Origin: Chrysochromulina tobinii
Taxonomy: Eukaryota > Haptophyta > Prymnesiales > Chrysochromulinaceae
Length of the DNA: 35,842 nucleotides
Direction of reading: 5' to 3'
Assembly: GCA_001275005.1 (NCBI GenBank)
Contig: JWZX01003089.1
Span: 1 to 35,842 of the forward strand
A model generated the notes under the pieces. The model did no database searches. It was not told the origin of the DNA and saw only the letters and a program-made list of their open reading frames with translations. Shown piece by piece: positions 1 through 9,936 of this stretch (position 1 is the first letter of the stretch; every line of letters starts with the position of its first letter). The translations under genes and the position numbers were made by a program.

Positions 1-65
1 CGGCAGCGAGGGCGGCGGCGAGGTCGGCGGCGAAAGCGGCGGTAGCGGGGGCGGCGGCGGCGGCG

Positions 66-1299
66 GCGTCGTTTAGCGAGAAGAAACTGGACGGTTGAAT
101 CCGCCTCCTGCTCTTCCCTTCGCCGCCGCTTACGCTGGACCGTGAGCACCCGGCGTTCCGCAGGAGTGAGGCGCGGCGTTGCCGCCGCCCTCGTCGCCGC
201 GGCCGCTTTCTGAGCCCGATGTGATCGAACTGCTGCACGTTGGCTGTCGAGAATAATACCGGAGACATGTTGGTCGGCGAAATACGTGAAGTCCGAGACA
301 CGATGGGCGTGCGAATCGAGGACACGATAGCGGGCGTCCGCCGCGTTCGAGAGTCGAGCGGCATTGGCGGCTTCGACGGCGGCCGCGCGATGCGCAGCAA
401 GTGCCCGCTCCGCGTCTGCACGTGCACGCTCCGCATCTGCGCGTGCACGCTCCGCGTCTGCACATGCTTGCGTAGAAGAAAGTTCGTCGATCCCGTCGAG
501 CGCATCAGCAAGCGCCAGAGCGTCGTCAGCAGACGCCCGCGTCGCACGCCGCGTGACCACGCTAGAGAGCTCGCATTCCCAAAGAACATGTTCAACAGTC
601 TGTCGCCCCTTGCCACAGGGGCAGCCCCGTTTGGAAAGTATCGCTCCAAGAGAGTGTGGTCCAGTGTCTCGGAAGACGCGACTACCCAAGAGCCGCACTC
701 GGTCATCTCTGGCGGCCAGCACGGTGGATCGTTGCTGGTCGTTGAGCTTGGCGACCCGTAGCAGCTCGAGGCACCCTGGGCGTGCAAACATGGACGAAGG
801 TGTAGTGTAGTGCGTACGCACGACATGTAGATTGTACACGTGGAGCATGAGGTCACGCTCCGAGCCCTTGGCATAGTGCCGGATAGAGCAATGACGAAGT
901 GGTTCGCGGGGGCGAGGGAGGGGCACCGGCTCGCCCGAAAGGAACGATTTGGCAAGCGCGTCTACGGCGGCTTCGGGCAAATGTCCGCAGTGGGAGTGCG
1001 ACCACCAATAGGTGAGCGTCTCGAGGCGCTGCTCGAATGCCATAGCCCAGGCGAGCCAGTCGTCACAGAGCATGCGCGATCGAGCCGGGAGGCTCAGGCG
1101 GCGGAAATGCTCCCCGGCGAGAATGGGGGAGGTGGAGTCAAAGATGTAAAAGACGCGCTGTCCCTCGAGCTTGGCAAGCGCGTCGACGCGGTGTGCGAGC
1201 TCGGCGTCATAGTTGTCGCGTGCGCCTCCAACCAGGTCGTCGGCGGCGAGGGCGCCTCCGAGGCATGCGCCCGTATGCAGCAGCGCGGCGCGCGAGAGG
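66..1299 (-). mobile_element. Inverted, internally deleted copy of the retroelement
   Basis: This stretch is the reverse complement of parts of 2047-4009. Positions 66-540 pair with about 3535-4009 and positions 545-1299 pair with 2047-2801, so about 729 bp of the other copy is missing at a junction near 540-545. Identity is high but reading frames on the minus strand are broken. The plus-strand open frames here are antisense shadows of RNase H and zinc-knuckle coding. It is a dead fragment of the element whose coding copy lies at 1981-4471. Bases 1-65 are GGC-rich and do not belong to the repeat. Confidence 0.75.
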
Positions 1300-1356
1300 G
1301 TCCCGCGCGAAGCTGTCCTCGATGCTCAGGCGATCTGGAGGGGCACGGCGTTCAAC

Positions 1357-1977
1357 ATGGCCGGGGCGCCCGACGGTTCTGCCAGCATTGGATCTCGCGC
1401 CGAGCTCGATGACCTCATTCAGCGCATGGCGAACGGTGATGTTGCTGCCGCGAGCGAGTGGACGGCTGCTTATCGCACCTGGGCTGCAGTGCCGCCGCCC
1501 CCCCCGCGATGCGAACGGCCGCTGCCGTCGCCTACTGCCGCGGAACTCTGCGGCGGTCCACATACCCGATTTCTTGTTCCGGGGCGCGGAGGGGAGATCG
1601 ACACCATCGTACGGGGGAAGCCCGCTCCCTCCTGCTCTGCTACGGACGCCGCGACGCTTGCGCGGCTTAGGTCTCAAGTGTGGCGCATCGCCCCAGACGG
1701 TCGCTCGATGGCCTGTTCTCTCGGCACCGAGCTTCGTCACGCATCCGTCATCGTTCAACTCTATGCGTCCGCGCTCCCCATCGCCGTCGACGCGTTCGAC
1801 CGGGAGCAAGCCGCCAAAGCCCAACGGCGCCTCAAAGTCAACGAGAAGCGCAATCTCGCTGGCCTCGACCCGCTACCGCCCGATGAGCCTAGCCCCGAGG
1901 AGAGATCATGGCAAGGGGGACCAGGATTCTGCGTTGCGCTCGCCAATTCCACACTTGATGCGATGCTCGCCGAATGA
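1357..1977 (+). CDS. Hypothetical ORF between the two retroelement arms
   Basis: A 206-residue frame beginning at ATG 1357 (MAGAPDGSAS) and ending MLAE-stop at 1977. It occupies the loop between the inverted arms (1300-2046), so most of it is not in the left copy. Composition looks coding, with mixed helices, a Pro-run near residue 45 and a charged segment KAQRRLKVNEKRNLAGLD near the end, but I recognise no domain. The RNase H frame that follows lies one base out of register and starts right at its stop. It may be the upstream part of the same element polyprotein separated by a frameshift, or host sequence captured between the arms. Confidence 0.3.
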   Translation: MAGAPDGSASIGSRAELDDLIQRMANGDVAAASEWTAAYRTWAAVPPPPPRCERPLPSPTAAELCGGPHTRFLVPGRGGEIDTIVRGKPAPSCSATDAATLARLRSQVWRIAPDGRSMACSLGTELRHASVIVQLYASALPIAVDAFDREQAAKAQRRLKVNEKRNLAGLDPLPPDEPSPEERSWQGGPGFCVALANSTLDAMLAE

Positions 1978-1980
1978 GCA

Positions 1981-4471
1981 GAGCCAAGGGTTCGCCTACA
2001 CTGCTGCGGTTGTTGGCGACGGCTCGTGGGATCCTCGGCGGAAGCGCCTCTCGCGCGCCGCGCTGCTGCACACGGGCGCATGCCTCGGAGGCGCCCTCGC
2101 CGCCGACGACCTGGTTGGAGGCGCACGCGACAACTATGACGCCGAGCTCGCACACCGCGTCGACGCGCTTGCCAAGCTCGAGGGACAGCGCGTCCTTTAC
2201 ATCTTTGACTCCACCTCCCCCATTCTCGCCGGGGAGCATTTCCGCCGCCTGAGCCTCCCGGCTCGATCGCGCATGCTCTGTGACGATTGGCTCGCCTGGG
2301 CTATGGCGTTCGAGCAGCGCCTCGAGACGCTCACCTATTGGTGGTCGCACTCCCACTGCGGACATTTGCCCGAAGCCGCCGTAGACGCGCTTGCCAAATC
2401 GTTCCTTTCGGGCGAGCCGGTGCCCCTCCCTCGCCCCCACGAACCACTTCGTCATTGTTCTATCCGGCACTATGCCAAGGGCTCGGAGCGCGACCTCATG
2501 CTCCACGTGTACAATCTACATGTCGTGCGTACGCACTACACTACACCTTCGTCGATGTTTGCACGCCCAGGGTGCCTTGAGCTGCTACGGGTCGCCAAGC
2601 TCAACGACCAGCAACGATCCACCGTGCTGGCCGCCAGAGATGACCGAGTGCGGCTCCTGGGTAGTCGCGTCTTCCGAGACACTGGACCACACTCTCTTGG
2701 AGCGATACTTGCCAAACGGGGCTGCCCCTGTGGCAAGGGGCGACAGACTGTTGAACATGTTCTTTGGGAGTGCGAGCTCTCTAGCGTGGTCACGCGTCGT
2801 GCGACGCTTCTCGCTCCCGCTTGCGATGCTCTCGGTGCGGCGCTCGACCGCTGCGAACCCGTCACTCGCGACCACGCAGTCTCCTCGATTGTGCGTCGCG
2901 CTCTCGAACGCAGACGACGCCCGGAGGCATACCGCACGCTCACCGGTGCTGGGACACCCACGAGCATCTCGTGCGACGAGGCCAACCAGGCCGCCCTCGC
3001 GCATGTGCTTGGCATCATTCGAGAGCCCTTCGACTGGTTTCGCCCGACCATCCATCTCGCCCGCCCTCTCCTACACGCCTCTCTCGCCATGATTGCCGCC
3101 GCCATCCAGGCCTCTACGACCACACTTCGGGCCGCCATTCTCACCAGTCGCCGTCTCACGACCACCCATCGCGCTCTCCAGCGGCTTCGGTTCCAGACGT
3201 GGACCCACCCTAAGCCCGCCGGAACGCCATGCAGGTGCTGTGCAATTCCCGGCTCGCCCGCGCCGGGCGTTCACGTCCTAGGGTCGCGCCGTCCGATCGA
3301 TGGTGCCCGCGCCGTTCAAGCTGTTCAGCAGCGGGAAGGCGTCCGCGCCCAGGGTCCCCCCCAGCTCTCGAGCATTCGCTCTTTCGTCACTCGCGCTCGT
3401 GAGGAGGCGTTCCAATCGAGCAGAGCTGCCCGCGAGGTCTCTTTTCGGCTACTACAGGATTGCCTCGCACGGGACGACGACGCATCCGCCGCGCTTGCAC
3501 GAGCCAACGACGCTCGGGCGCTTGCTGACGACGCTCGGGCGTCTGCTGACGACGCTCTGGCGCTTGCTGATGCGCTCGACGGGATCGACGAACTTTCTTC
3601 TACGCAAGCATGTGCAGACGCGGAGCGTGCACGCGCAGACGCGGAGCGTGCACGTGCAGACGCGGAGCGGGCACTCGCTGCGCATCGCGCGGCCGCCGTC
3701 GAAGCCGCCAATGCTGCTCGACTCTCGAACGCGGCGGACGCCCGCTATCGTGACCTCAATTCGCACGCCCATCGTGTCTCGGACTTCACGTATTTCGCCG
3801 CCCAACATGTCTCCGGTATTATTCTTGACGGCCAACGTGCAGCGGTTCGATCACATCGGTCCCAGAAAGCGGCCGCGGCGGCGAGGGCGGCGGCAACGCC
3901 GCGCCTCACCCCTGCGGAACGCCGGGTGCTCACGGTCCAGCGTAAGCGGCGGCGAAGGGAGGAGCAGGAGGCAGACTCAACCGTCCAGTTTCTTCTCGCT
4001 AAACGACGCCTCGATGCGTGCCCGGGAGCCGCTGACATGGTCGATCGGGCTCGCGCTGCTGCGCGCAGGTGTCGCGCGAACGTCTTGAGCCTCGACGATC
4101 GACTACGGGCGACCCGCCGATCGGCGATCGTGGCCAGCTACATGGCTTTGCGCCGCGAGGTGGCGGGCGCTAGCCACGCGGTGCAGGAGATCGTGCTGCG
4201 TATGCGCACGGCTGCGCGCGACATGCGCAGAGGGGTGCTGGCTCGGAGACTTCACGGGCCCCCCCCTCGGATGGGGTACGAGTGGCGAGTGCAGATACGG
4301 CTCGCTGGAGTTACGGCGCCGCGACGGTCGCGAGTGCGTGCTGCCGCAGCCAAGGCTGCTGCAAACAGCGGCCCCATTGGCTCCTCTGGTATACATTCGG
4401 GGGAAGAGGGACACCAGGCTGGCGAAGATGCTAGCTCGGGGTTCTCTCTTCCCCCCAGCTTCGCCGATTAA
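1981..4471 (+). mobile_element. Non-LTR retrotransposon ORF2 C-terminal part (RNase H + CCHC knuckle)
   Basis: One open frame runs through this interval. It carries an RNase H fold with its acidic set: Asp in GDGSW (codon at 2018), Glu in YDAELAHRV (2144), Asp in IFDSTSP (2207) and Asp in PEAAVDALAK (2384), preceded by a WWSHSHCGHLP segment like that of LINE and DIRS RNases H. A Cys-x-Cys-x8-His-x4-Cys knuckle (CPCGKGRQTVEHVLWEC, codons 2723-2773) follows, as in zf-RVT domains. After it come an Ala/Arg/Glu-rich helical repeat (ADAERAR units near 3610-3690) and a basic tail. No reverse transcriptase motif is seen upstream, so the element is 5'-truncated or frameshifted. The frame stops at 4471. 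Likely inactive. Confidence 0.7.
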
Positions 4472-4662
4472 CGGCCTGTGTTAATACGGTTGTGTTAGCA
4501 CGGGTTGTGTCGGCCACACCTCCGTCCATAGTGATAGTGGCTCTCGTGCTTGGGGGTCCGGAGCGTGTGCGCGTTGTGTTGAGCAGCAGCAGCAGCACAT
4601 CGACGGACTCGCCTCGTCGGCCGGCGCGGGCGCGCGCGCGCGCATCGAATCACCCTGATCGC

Positions 4663-7049
4663 ATGGCGCCGCACGACCTCTTCCCACCGCTTCCGTTCGT
4701 GACCTCGCTCGAGGGCATTGGCGGTTGCATCAAGGCGAGCGCGAGCGACTTTTGCGTCACCGAAGTTGGGGACCCGTCTGAGCCGTGTGCGGATGGCAAG
4801 CATGCTCACGTGACGCTTACGCGCTCGGATCTGAACACGCGCGACGTGCAGCAGCGCCTCGCCAAACTCTTTTCGGTGCAGGTCGACGAGATCGGCGTCG
4901 CGGGACTCAAGGACCGCACCGCGCGCGTCACGCAGACCTTCAGCCTGCCGCGAGAACGTTTACCCAAGGAGTTGCGCACGACCGAGTCGACGGCGCAGAT
5001 CGCGGCGATGCTGAGGGAGAGCGCGGGCGCGAATGGATGGGTCGCCCCCGCCGAAGAGCCATCCTGGCACCGCTCCAAGCTCAAGAAAGGTCATCTGGTG
5101 GGCAACCGGTTCGAGATCATCATCTCGCAGGTGAGGGCCTCTGATGGCCTCGGATGACCTCTGATTTCCTGTGATGACCTCTGATGGCCTCCGATCGACT
5201 GCGAAATCCTCGTCTCGCAGTGCGCCGTGCCGCCCGAAGTGGCAGTGGCCCGCGCACACGCGATCGCCGACGAGCTACGATCTCGCGGCGGCTGGCCCAA
5301 TTACTATGGGCCGCAGGCATGCTGCAAGCCTGATTGCGCCTGATTGAGCCTGATTGCGCCCAATTACTATGGGCCGCAGGCATGCTGCGAGCCTGATTGC
5401 GCCTGAGTGTGCCTGATTGCGCCTGATTGCGCCTGATTGCGCCTGAGTGTGCCTTCCCCAATTACTACGGGACGCAGCGCTTCGGGCATGGAGGCACCTC
5501 CGCCACTAATTGCCTCTAATTGCCACTGATTGCCGCAGCGCTTCGGGCATGGAGGCTCCTCCGCCACCCGAGGCCGTGGGATCCTATTTGAACGCTTGAG
5601 GGTGCGACCGCCGTGGGGTTGGGTCGAGGGCAGCGAAGGCGGCGGCGGCGGAAAGGCCGAGGGCGAGGGCGGCGAGGGCGCTGTGTTGGGCGGCGTGAGC
5701 GCTGTGTTGGGCGGCGGAGAGGCCGAGGGCGAGGGCGGCGAGGGCGGCGAGGGTGCCGAGGCCAAAGGCGGCGGTGGCGGCGGTGGCGGCGGCGGCGGCG
5801 GCGAGCGCCCCACCAAGCGCCAGAAACGGAAGCGGCGTGCGCCTTGGCTGGATGCGCTCTACCTCTCCGCGTTCCAGTCATCGATGTTCAACGCTTGGCT
5901 TGCGGAGAGGGTGTCTCGCGGGCTGCTGGGCACGTTGCTCTGTGGGGATCTGGTCTCGTTCCCACAGGTGAGCCTGATGGCAAGCATGCTGAAGAGTGCC
6001 TGCGCGAGTCCATGCTGATGGCCGCCCTGTGGGGATTTGGCCTCGTGCCCATGACGGCGCCTCCGCCCTGTGGGGATTTGGTCTCGTGCCCACAGTCTGC
6101 TGCCAAGCCACGCCTCATCAAGCCGCCAGCTGGCAAGGCTTCATCAAGCCTCATCAAGCCTCATCAGCAAGGCCATCAAGCCTCATCAAGCCTCATCCAG
6201 CCGCCAGCTGGCAAGCTGGCAGCGGGAGCTGACGCCGAGATTGCGGGAGCTGACGCCGAGACTGGCGGCAAGGGCGAAGCGGAGATTGAGGTGTTGGGGA
6301 GCAGCGCGGAGATCAAGGGAGATCAGGGGAGCAGCGCCGAGATCAGGTCTGAGGTCAAGGCTGCCGTTGCTACCGGTACCGGCACCTTCTCGAGTGCGGA
6401 CTGGAGCGCTACACCGAGCGCGGAGGACTTGGCCGACTTCGCGAGGGGTCTCATCACGCTTACGGGGCCCATGTACTAGGGAGCATTGCCCTGATGGTCC
6501 TCTGATTGCTGTTCTCATCACGCTCACGGGGCCCATGTACTAGGGAGTCCCTGATGGTCCTCTGGTTGCTGTCTGACTGCGGTCTGATTGCGGTCTGGTT
6601 GCGGTCTGATGCTGTCTGATTGCCTCACTGAGTGCCTCAGGTACGGCGGCCAGATGGCACGGCCGTTTGGATCTCCCGCTGAGCTCGAGGCGGAGATTTG
6701 GGCGATCCACGCGCCCGGTCTGATGACCGACGCCATCAAGCCCTCGCTACTGCAAGGCGGTCGTCGTGTGGCGAAGCTACCAGTCCCTGAGGACCTGACC
6801 ATCGAAGCTCACGTACCCTCCGGCGGCGTCCGGTTCACCTTCTCGCTACCTGCCGGCGCATACGCCACCACGTTCCTGCGTGAGTTCGTACGAGCCCAGG
6901 ACGACGCTCTGCACGTAGGGATGGTTGGCGCTGAAGGCGCTGGAGGTGCGGGCGGGTCGGGCGGGTCGGGTGGGCAGGTGCCCGGCGGCGGCGATGGCGA
7001 GGCGGAGGACGACGAGGATGTGCTGTTCGCCAGCGCAGATGCATGCTGA
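4663..7049 (+). CDS. TruD/PUS7-family tRNA pseudouridine synthase
   Basis: Five exons give a continuous 592-residue protein: 4663-5130, 5221-5316, 5539-5967, 6096-6472, 6641-7049. Family hallmarks are GLKDRTARVTQ (catalytic Asp at residue 84), GGWPNYYGPQ joined to RFG across intron 2, LYLSAFQSSMFN, ITLTGPMYG joined across intron 4, and the C-terminal FSLPAGAYATTFLREFV. The enzyme isomerises uridine to pseudouridine in tRNA and, for eukaryotic PUS7, also in other RNAs. Exon 3 holds a Gly/Glu-rich insert and exon 4 a repetitive Ala/Glu-rich insert not typical of the family. ATG 4663 starts just before the first conserved block; the frame is open to TTG-type starts further up. Intron 2 begins with GC rather than GT, so that donor is uncertain. 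Confidence 0.88.
5131..5220 (+). other. TruD-like gene intron 1 with duplicated exon edge
   Basis: A 90-bp GT-AG intron, phase 0. Its last 18 bases (5203-5220) are a diverged copy of the last 18 bases of exon 1 (5113-5130); both end in TCTCGCAG. The interior is a degenerate repeat of CCTCTGATGG-like decamers. Confidence 0.75.
5317..5538 (+). repeat. TruD-like gene intron 2: minisatellite plus exon-edge copies
   Basis: The exon end CAATTACTATGGGCCGCAG (5298-5316) recurs at 5361-5379 and, diverged, at 5459-5477. The exon 3 start (5539-5567) has an earlier copy at 5478-5506. Copies at 5459-5506 are contiguous and read through the splice junction as NYYGTQRFGHGGTSA. Between them are decamers of the type GCCTGATTGC. 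The left border is GCATGC, so the donor is non-GT unless splicing uses another copy. Confidence 0.7.
5968..6095 (+). repeat. TruD-like gene intron 3 with exon-edge copies
   Basis: A 128-bp GT-AG intron, phase 0. The 30-bp end of exon 3 (5938-5967) is repeated at the intron end (6066-6095) and partly at 6025-6053. Each copy contains CTGTGGGGAT and two of them end in CCCACAG. Confidence 0.8.
6105..6220 (+). repeat. TCATCAAGCC-type repeat in TruD-like exon 4
   Basis: Short TCATCAAGCC-like units sit between two copies of GCCGCCAGCTGGCAAG. The frame stays open, so this could be an in-frame repeat insert, but the flanking duplication resembles the introns of this gene and it might be spliced out. 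Confidence 0.5.
6473..6640 (+). repeat. TruD-like gene intron 4 with 35-bp duplication
   Basis: Bases 6449-6483, spanning the exon 4 end and donor, recur with one difference at 6513-6547. Splicing GTACTA...CTCAG restores TGPMYGG in the protein. The rest is made of CTGATTGCGGT-like repeats. Either copy could supply the donor. Confidence 0.75.
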
Positions 7050-7552
7050 ACGCCCCTGAGCCCTGGGCCAACGTCACTCACCACAGTAGAGAGTCCCTAC
7101 CTTTTGAACCTTTGGCGTTGCCAGCCTTAGTCTTGGTGGGACGTCGGGTGCCGTCGGGTCGCGTACACGTTGGCAACGTCACTTTCCTACAGATGGATAC
7201 TCTTCGTGAACGATCCTCCACGCTCTGCCTCGTGTAACATTACATGCTGGACTGGCGCACTGGCCAGGAAAACGTATGAATCGTTATAGTACGTCGAGTA
7301 TTCAATATTTAATTGAGCTAACGTCAAACGTGTTCGCGCGCAATGCCAATGGCGGTTGGCGCACAATCGCACAGTTGACAGTTCTTCCACCCACATGGTC
7401 TGCAAACCAGTAAACCAGGACTCTAGGAGGTAGGAGCCAATGAATGCGCCCCCGCACTGAGGCTTGTGAGGCAGGAATGCAGCTCTATTGATATCTTTGA
7501 GGAGCAGCCAGAGAAGGCACCATCACCTAGGCTCGTGAGGCCGGTGGGCAGC
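7050..7552. other. Intergenic, convergent 3' ends
   Basis: No convincing gene. AT content rises near 7280-7320. The part from 7423 to 7560 still contains decayed LRR repeat sequence of the neighbouring minus-strand gene in a different frame. Confidence 0.5.
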
Positions 7553-9535
7553 TCAATCGGCATAAACTGCCGGTACAAAGCAAAGGACGGCACTGGGAGG
7601 CACTTGGGCAAACCTGAGAATGCTTTCATCAAAGCCAGCAGGCAGCTCAATTGACATCAACGAGGAGCAGCCACCGAAGGCCCACTTACCGATGCTTGTG
7701 AGGCCGGCAGGCAGCGCGATTGATGCCAACGAGGAACAGCCACAGAAGGCGCTCTCACTGAGGCTCGTGAGGCCAGCGGGCAGCTCAATCGACGTCATCG
7801 AGGAGCAGCCAGAGAAGGCGCGCACACCGATGCTCGTGAGGCCGGCGGGAAGCTCGATCGACGTCAACGAGGAGCAGCCATAGAAGGCGTTCACACCGAT
7901 GCTCGTGAGGCCAGCGGGCAGCTCAATTGACGTCAATGAGGAGCAGCCCTCGAAGGCGCCATTGCCAAGGCTTGTGAGGCCAGCGGGCAGCTCGATCGAT
8001 GCCAACGAGGAGCAGCCACGGAAGGCGCTCACACCGAGGCTCGTGAGGCCGGCGGGAAGCTCGATCGACGTCAACGAGGAGCAGCCATAGAAGGCGTTCA
8101 CACCGATGCTCGTGAGGCCGGCAGGCAGCTCGATTGACGTCATCGAGGAGCAGCTAGCAAAGGCGCTACTCCCGAGGCTCGTGAGGCCAGCGGGCAGCGC
8201 GATCGACATCATCGAGGAGCAGTGAACGAAGGCAAAAGCACCGAGGCTCGTGAGGCCGGCGGGCAGCTGGATCGACGTCATCGAGGAGCAGCCATAGAAG
8301 GCGCCCTTACCAAGGCTCGTGAGGCCGGCGGGCAGCTCGATCGACATCAATGAGGAGCAGTCATTGAAGGCGTACTCACCGATGCTCGTGAGGCCGGTGG
8401 GCAGCTCGATCGACGTCATCGAGGAGCAGCCCCAGAAGGCGTCATCACCGATGCTCGTGAGGCCGGCGGGCAGCGCGATCGACGTCATCGATGTGTCATC
8501 ACGGAACGCGCCCGCCGGCACGCGCGCCTCACCGTTGCGCAGCGCGCACGCGGCGAGCAGCACCTCCATCGGCGCCTCGCCCTCGCCGCGGATGCACGCG
8601 CGCACCCCTGCCATCGGATACGGCTGCGTACCATCTTCATATTCTTCCGATACATCCGATGACGCCACGCGCCTCAGCGCGGCCACATCCACCTCGAAGC
8701 CGCCCAGCCCCGTCACCTTTGCCAGGCTGGGCAGCCAGCGCAATGCGTCGACCGCGTCCGCGAAGAGGCGACCGGCGGCGCGGCTGCCCGAGAGGTCGAG
8801 CTCAGTCACCTCGACGAGGTTGCTCGTGAGCGGCAGGCCGACGCGTGCGCACAGCCGCGCGCACAGGACGCGCCGCGCCCGCGCGCGCCACGCTAGGCTC
8901 ACGCTCTTGAGCGCGCGCAGCGTCGGCATGTCGGCGTCCGCGAGGGCGTCCTCGAGGGCGTCCTCGTTGACGAGCTGCGCCGAGAACCAGCACACGGTGG
9001 CTGGCGGTGTGGGTGCGTCGGCCGCTCGCGGTGCAGTGGCGTCGTGCTGAGCGTCTTGCATGTACAGCGGCTCCTCCGTCGCCGCCTGCCGCTCCGCCTC
9101 GGTGGGGAAGTCGCTCACGACGCCCAGCAGCCGCCCGAGCTCCGGGCCACTCTTGCCGGCGAGGTGGCCGGTGCACAGGGAACGCGAGAGGCTTCGGAGA
9201 ATCTCGACGTCCACGTCGAGAAAGTGCGCGCCATGCAACAGCTGCGCGAGCTGCGCGAGCGAGCACCCATCCAGCGCCCCGCCCTCTTCCGCACCGCCCT
9301 CGGCGACCCGCGAGAGCGTGCGGAGCGCAGCCGCAGGCACCAGAGTGGCGAACGCCCCCTCGGCGCCGCCCGTGTCGCTCACCCAGTTGGCGAGCGCCGC
9401 CGATCGCGCCGCGGCCGAACGGGACCACGCGACCACCTCGCCCTCGGCGCTTCGCACCCTCACATCGTCGCCGTCGCCGCCGTTGACGTCGCCGCCGCCG
9501 CTGTCACCGCCGCCGCCGATCCGACGTCGCTTCAT
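7553..9535 (-). CDS. SKP1-like/F-box-like/BspA-type LRR fusion protein
   Basis: A 660-residue protein from ATG 9535 (MKRRRIGGGG). Residues 25-80 resemble the POZ-like start of SKP1 (VRVRSAEGEVVAWSRS). Residues 95-158 follow the SKP1 dimerisation/F-box-binding region closely: LAQLLHGAHFLDVDVEIL, then a GHLAGKSGPELGRLLGV segment, then SDFPTEAERQAATEEPLY. Residues 185-230 look like an F-box (MPTLRALKSVSLAWRARA). From about residue 335 come twelve 23-residue BspA-like LRRs of the type LPAGLTSIGVNAFYGCSS. SKP1 and F-box proteins normally pair as separate SCF ligase subunits and LRRs pick substrates; here one chain appears to hold all three. The last repeat runs out of frame into the stop. Confidence 0.72.
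   Translation of the reverse strand: MKRRRIGGGGDSGGGDVNGGDGDDVRVRSAEGEVVAWSRSAAARSAALANWVSDTGGAEGAFATLVPAAALRTLSRVAEGGAEEGGALDGCSLAQLAQLLHGAHFLDVDVEILRSLSRSLCTGHLAGKSGPELGRLLGVVSDFPTEAERQAATEEPLYMQDAQHDATAPRAADAPTPPATVCWFSAQLVNEDALEDALADADMPTLRALKSVSLAWRARARRVLCARLCARVGLPLTSNLVEVTELDLSGSRAAGRLFADAVDALRWLPSLAKVTGLGGFEVDVAALRRVASSDVSEEYEDGTQPYPMAGVRACIRGEGEAPMEVLLAACALRNGEARVPAGAFRDDTSMTSIALPAGLTSIGDDAFWGCSSMTSIELPTGLTSIGEYAFNDCSSLMSIELPAGLTSLGKGAFYGCSSMTSIQLPAGLTSLGAFAFVHCSSMMSIALPAGLTSLGSSAFASCSSMTSIELPAGLTSIGVNAFYGCSSLTSIELPAGLTSLGVSAFRGCSSLASIELPAGLTSLGNGAFEGCSSLTSIELPAGLTSIGVNAFYGCSSLTSIELPAGLTSIGVRAFSGCSSMTSIELPAGLTSLSESAFCGCSSLASIALPAGLTSIGKWAFGGCSSLMSIELPAGFDESILRFAQVPPSAVLCFVPAVYAD
7620..8510 (-). 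repeat. 69-bp tandem repeat encoding LRRs
   Basis: Twelve near-identical 69-bp units encode the LRR array. Neighbouring units differ at few sites, which points to recent expansion or homogenisation. A thirteenth unit (7560-7650) is degenerate, and the repeat continues out of frame to about 7440. Confidence 0.9.
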
Positions 9536-9850
9536 GCACGCTCCTGTCCTTGTGAATTGGTGATCTGGTGTTAATACTCGGTCTGGGGGAAAGCGTGTGA
9601 AACTGTGATTTGAGGTTCCGTCCGGGGTTCCTGTCCTCGCTCGTGGTCGTGCGGTCGTGGCGCACGTTTTTCCCCACGAACATTCGCTGTTCTTTGAGAA
9701 AGGGTCAGTTGAATCGACACACAAGGTACCGACCAGCCACTACCACGCAAAACACTGCCACGCAGTGGTCGCGTCGCTCGGTGGACTAACACACCGGCGA
9801 GGATTTTCAAGGATCCGGCCCCCACCCCCCGTCCCAGCCACACTACATCT

Positions 9851-9936
9851 ATGGGCTTACTTGTTAACAGTGAAACAGGACACAGTGGAGACCAGCAACC
9901 GATGGGCTTTATTGTTAACAGTGAAACAAGACACAG
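9851..9936. repeat. Direct repeat, 35 bp twice
   Basis: Copies at 9851-9885 and 9902-9936 share GTTAACAGTGAAACA and differ at about three positions. They lie between the LRR gene start and the next gene. No function is visible. Confidence 0.8.

Noticed and set aside
240-1412. Long plus-strand open frames in the left retroelement arm
   Set aside because: They are the antisense of RNase H and zinc-knuckle coding in the other copy; GC-rich DNA keeps antisense frames open.
1207-1824. Minus-strand frame in the loop of the inverted repeat
   Set aside because: Rich in Arg/Gly/Pro as expected of an antisense GC shadow; the opposing plus frame looks more like protein.
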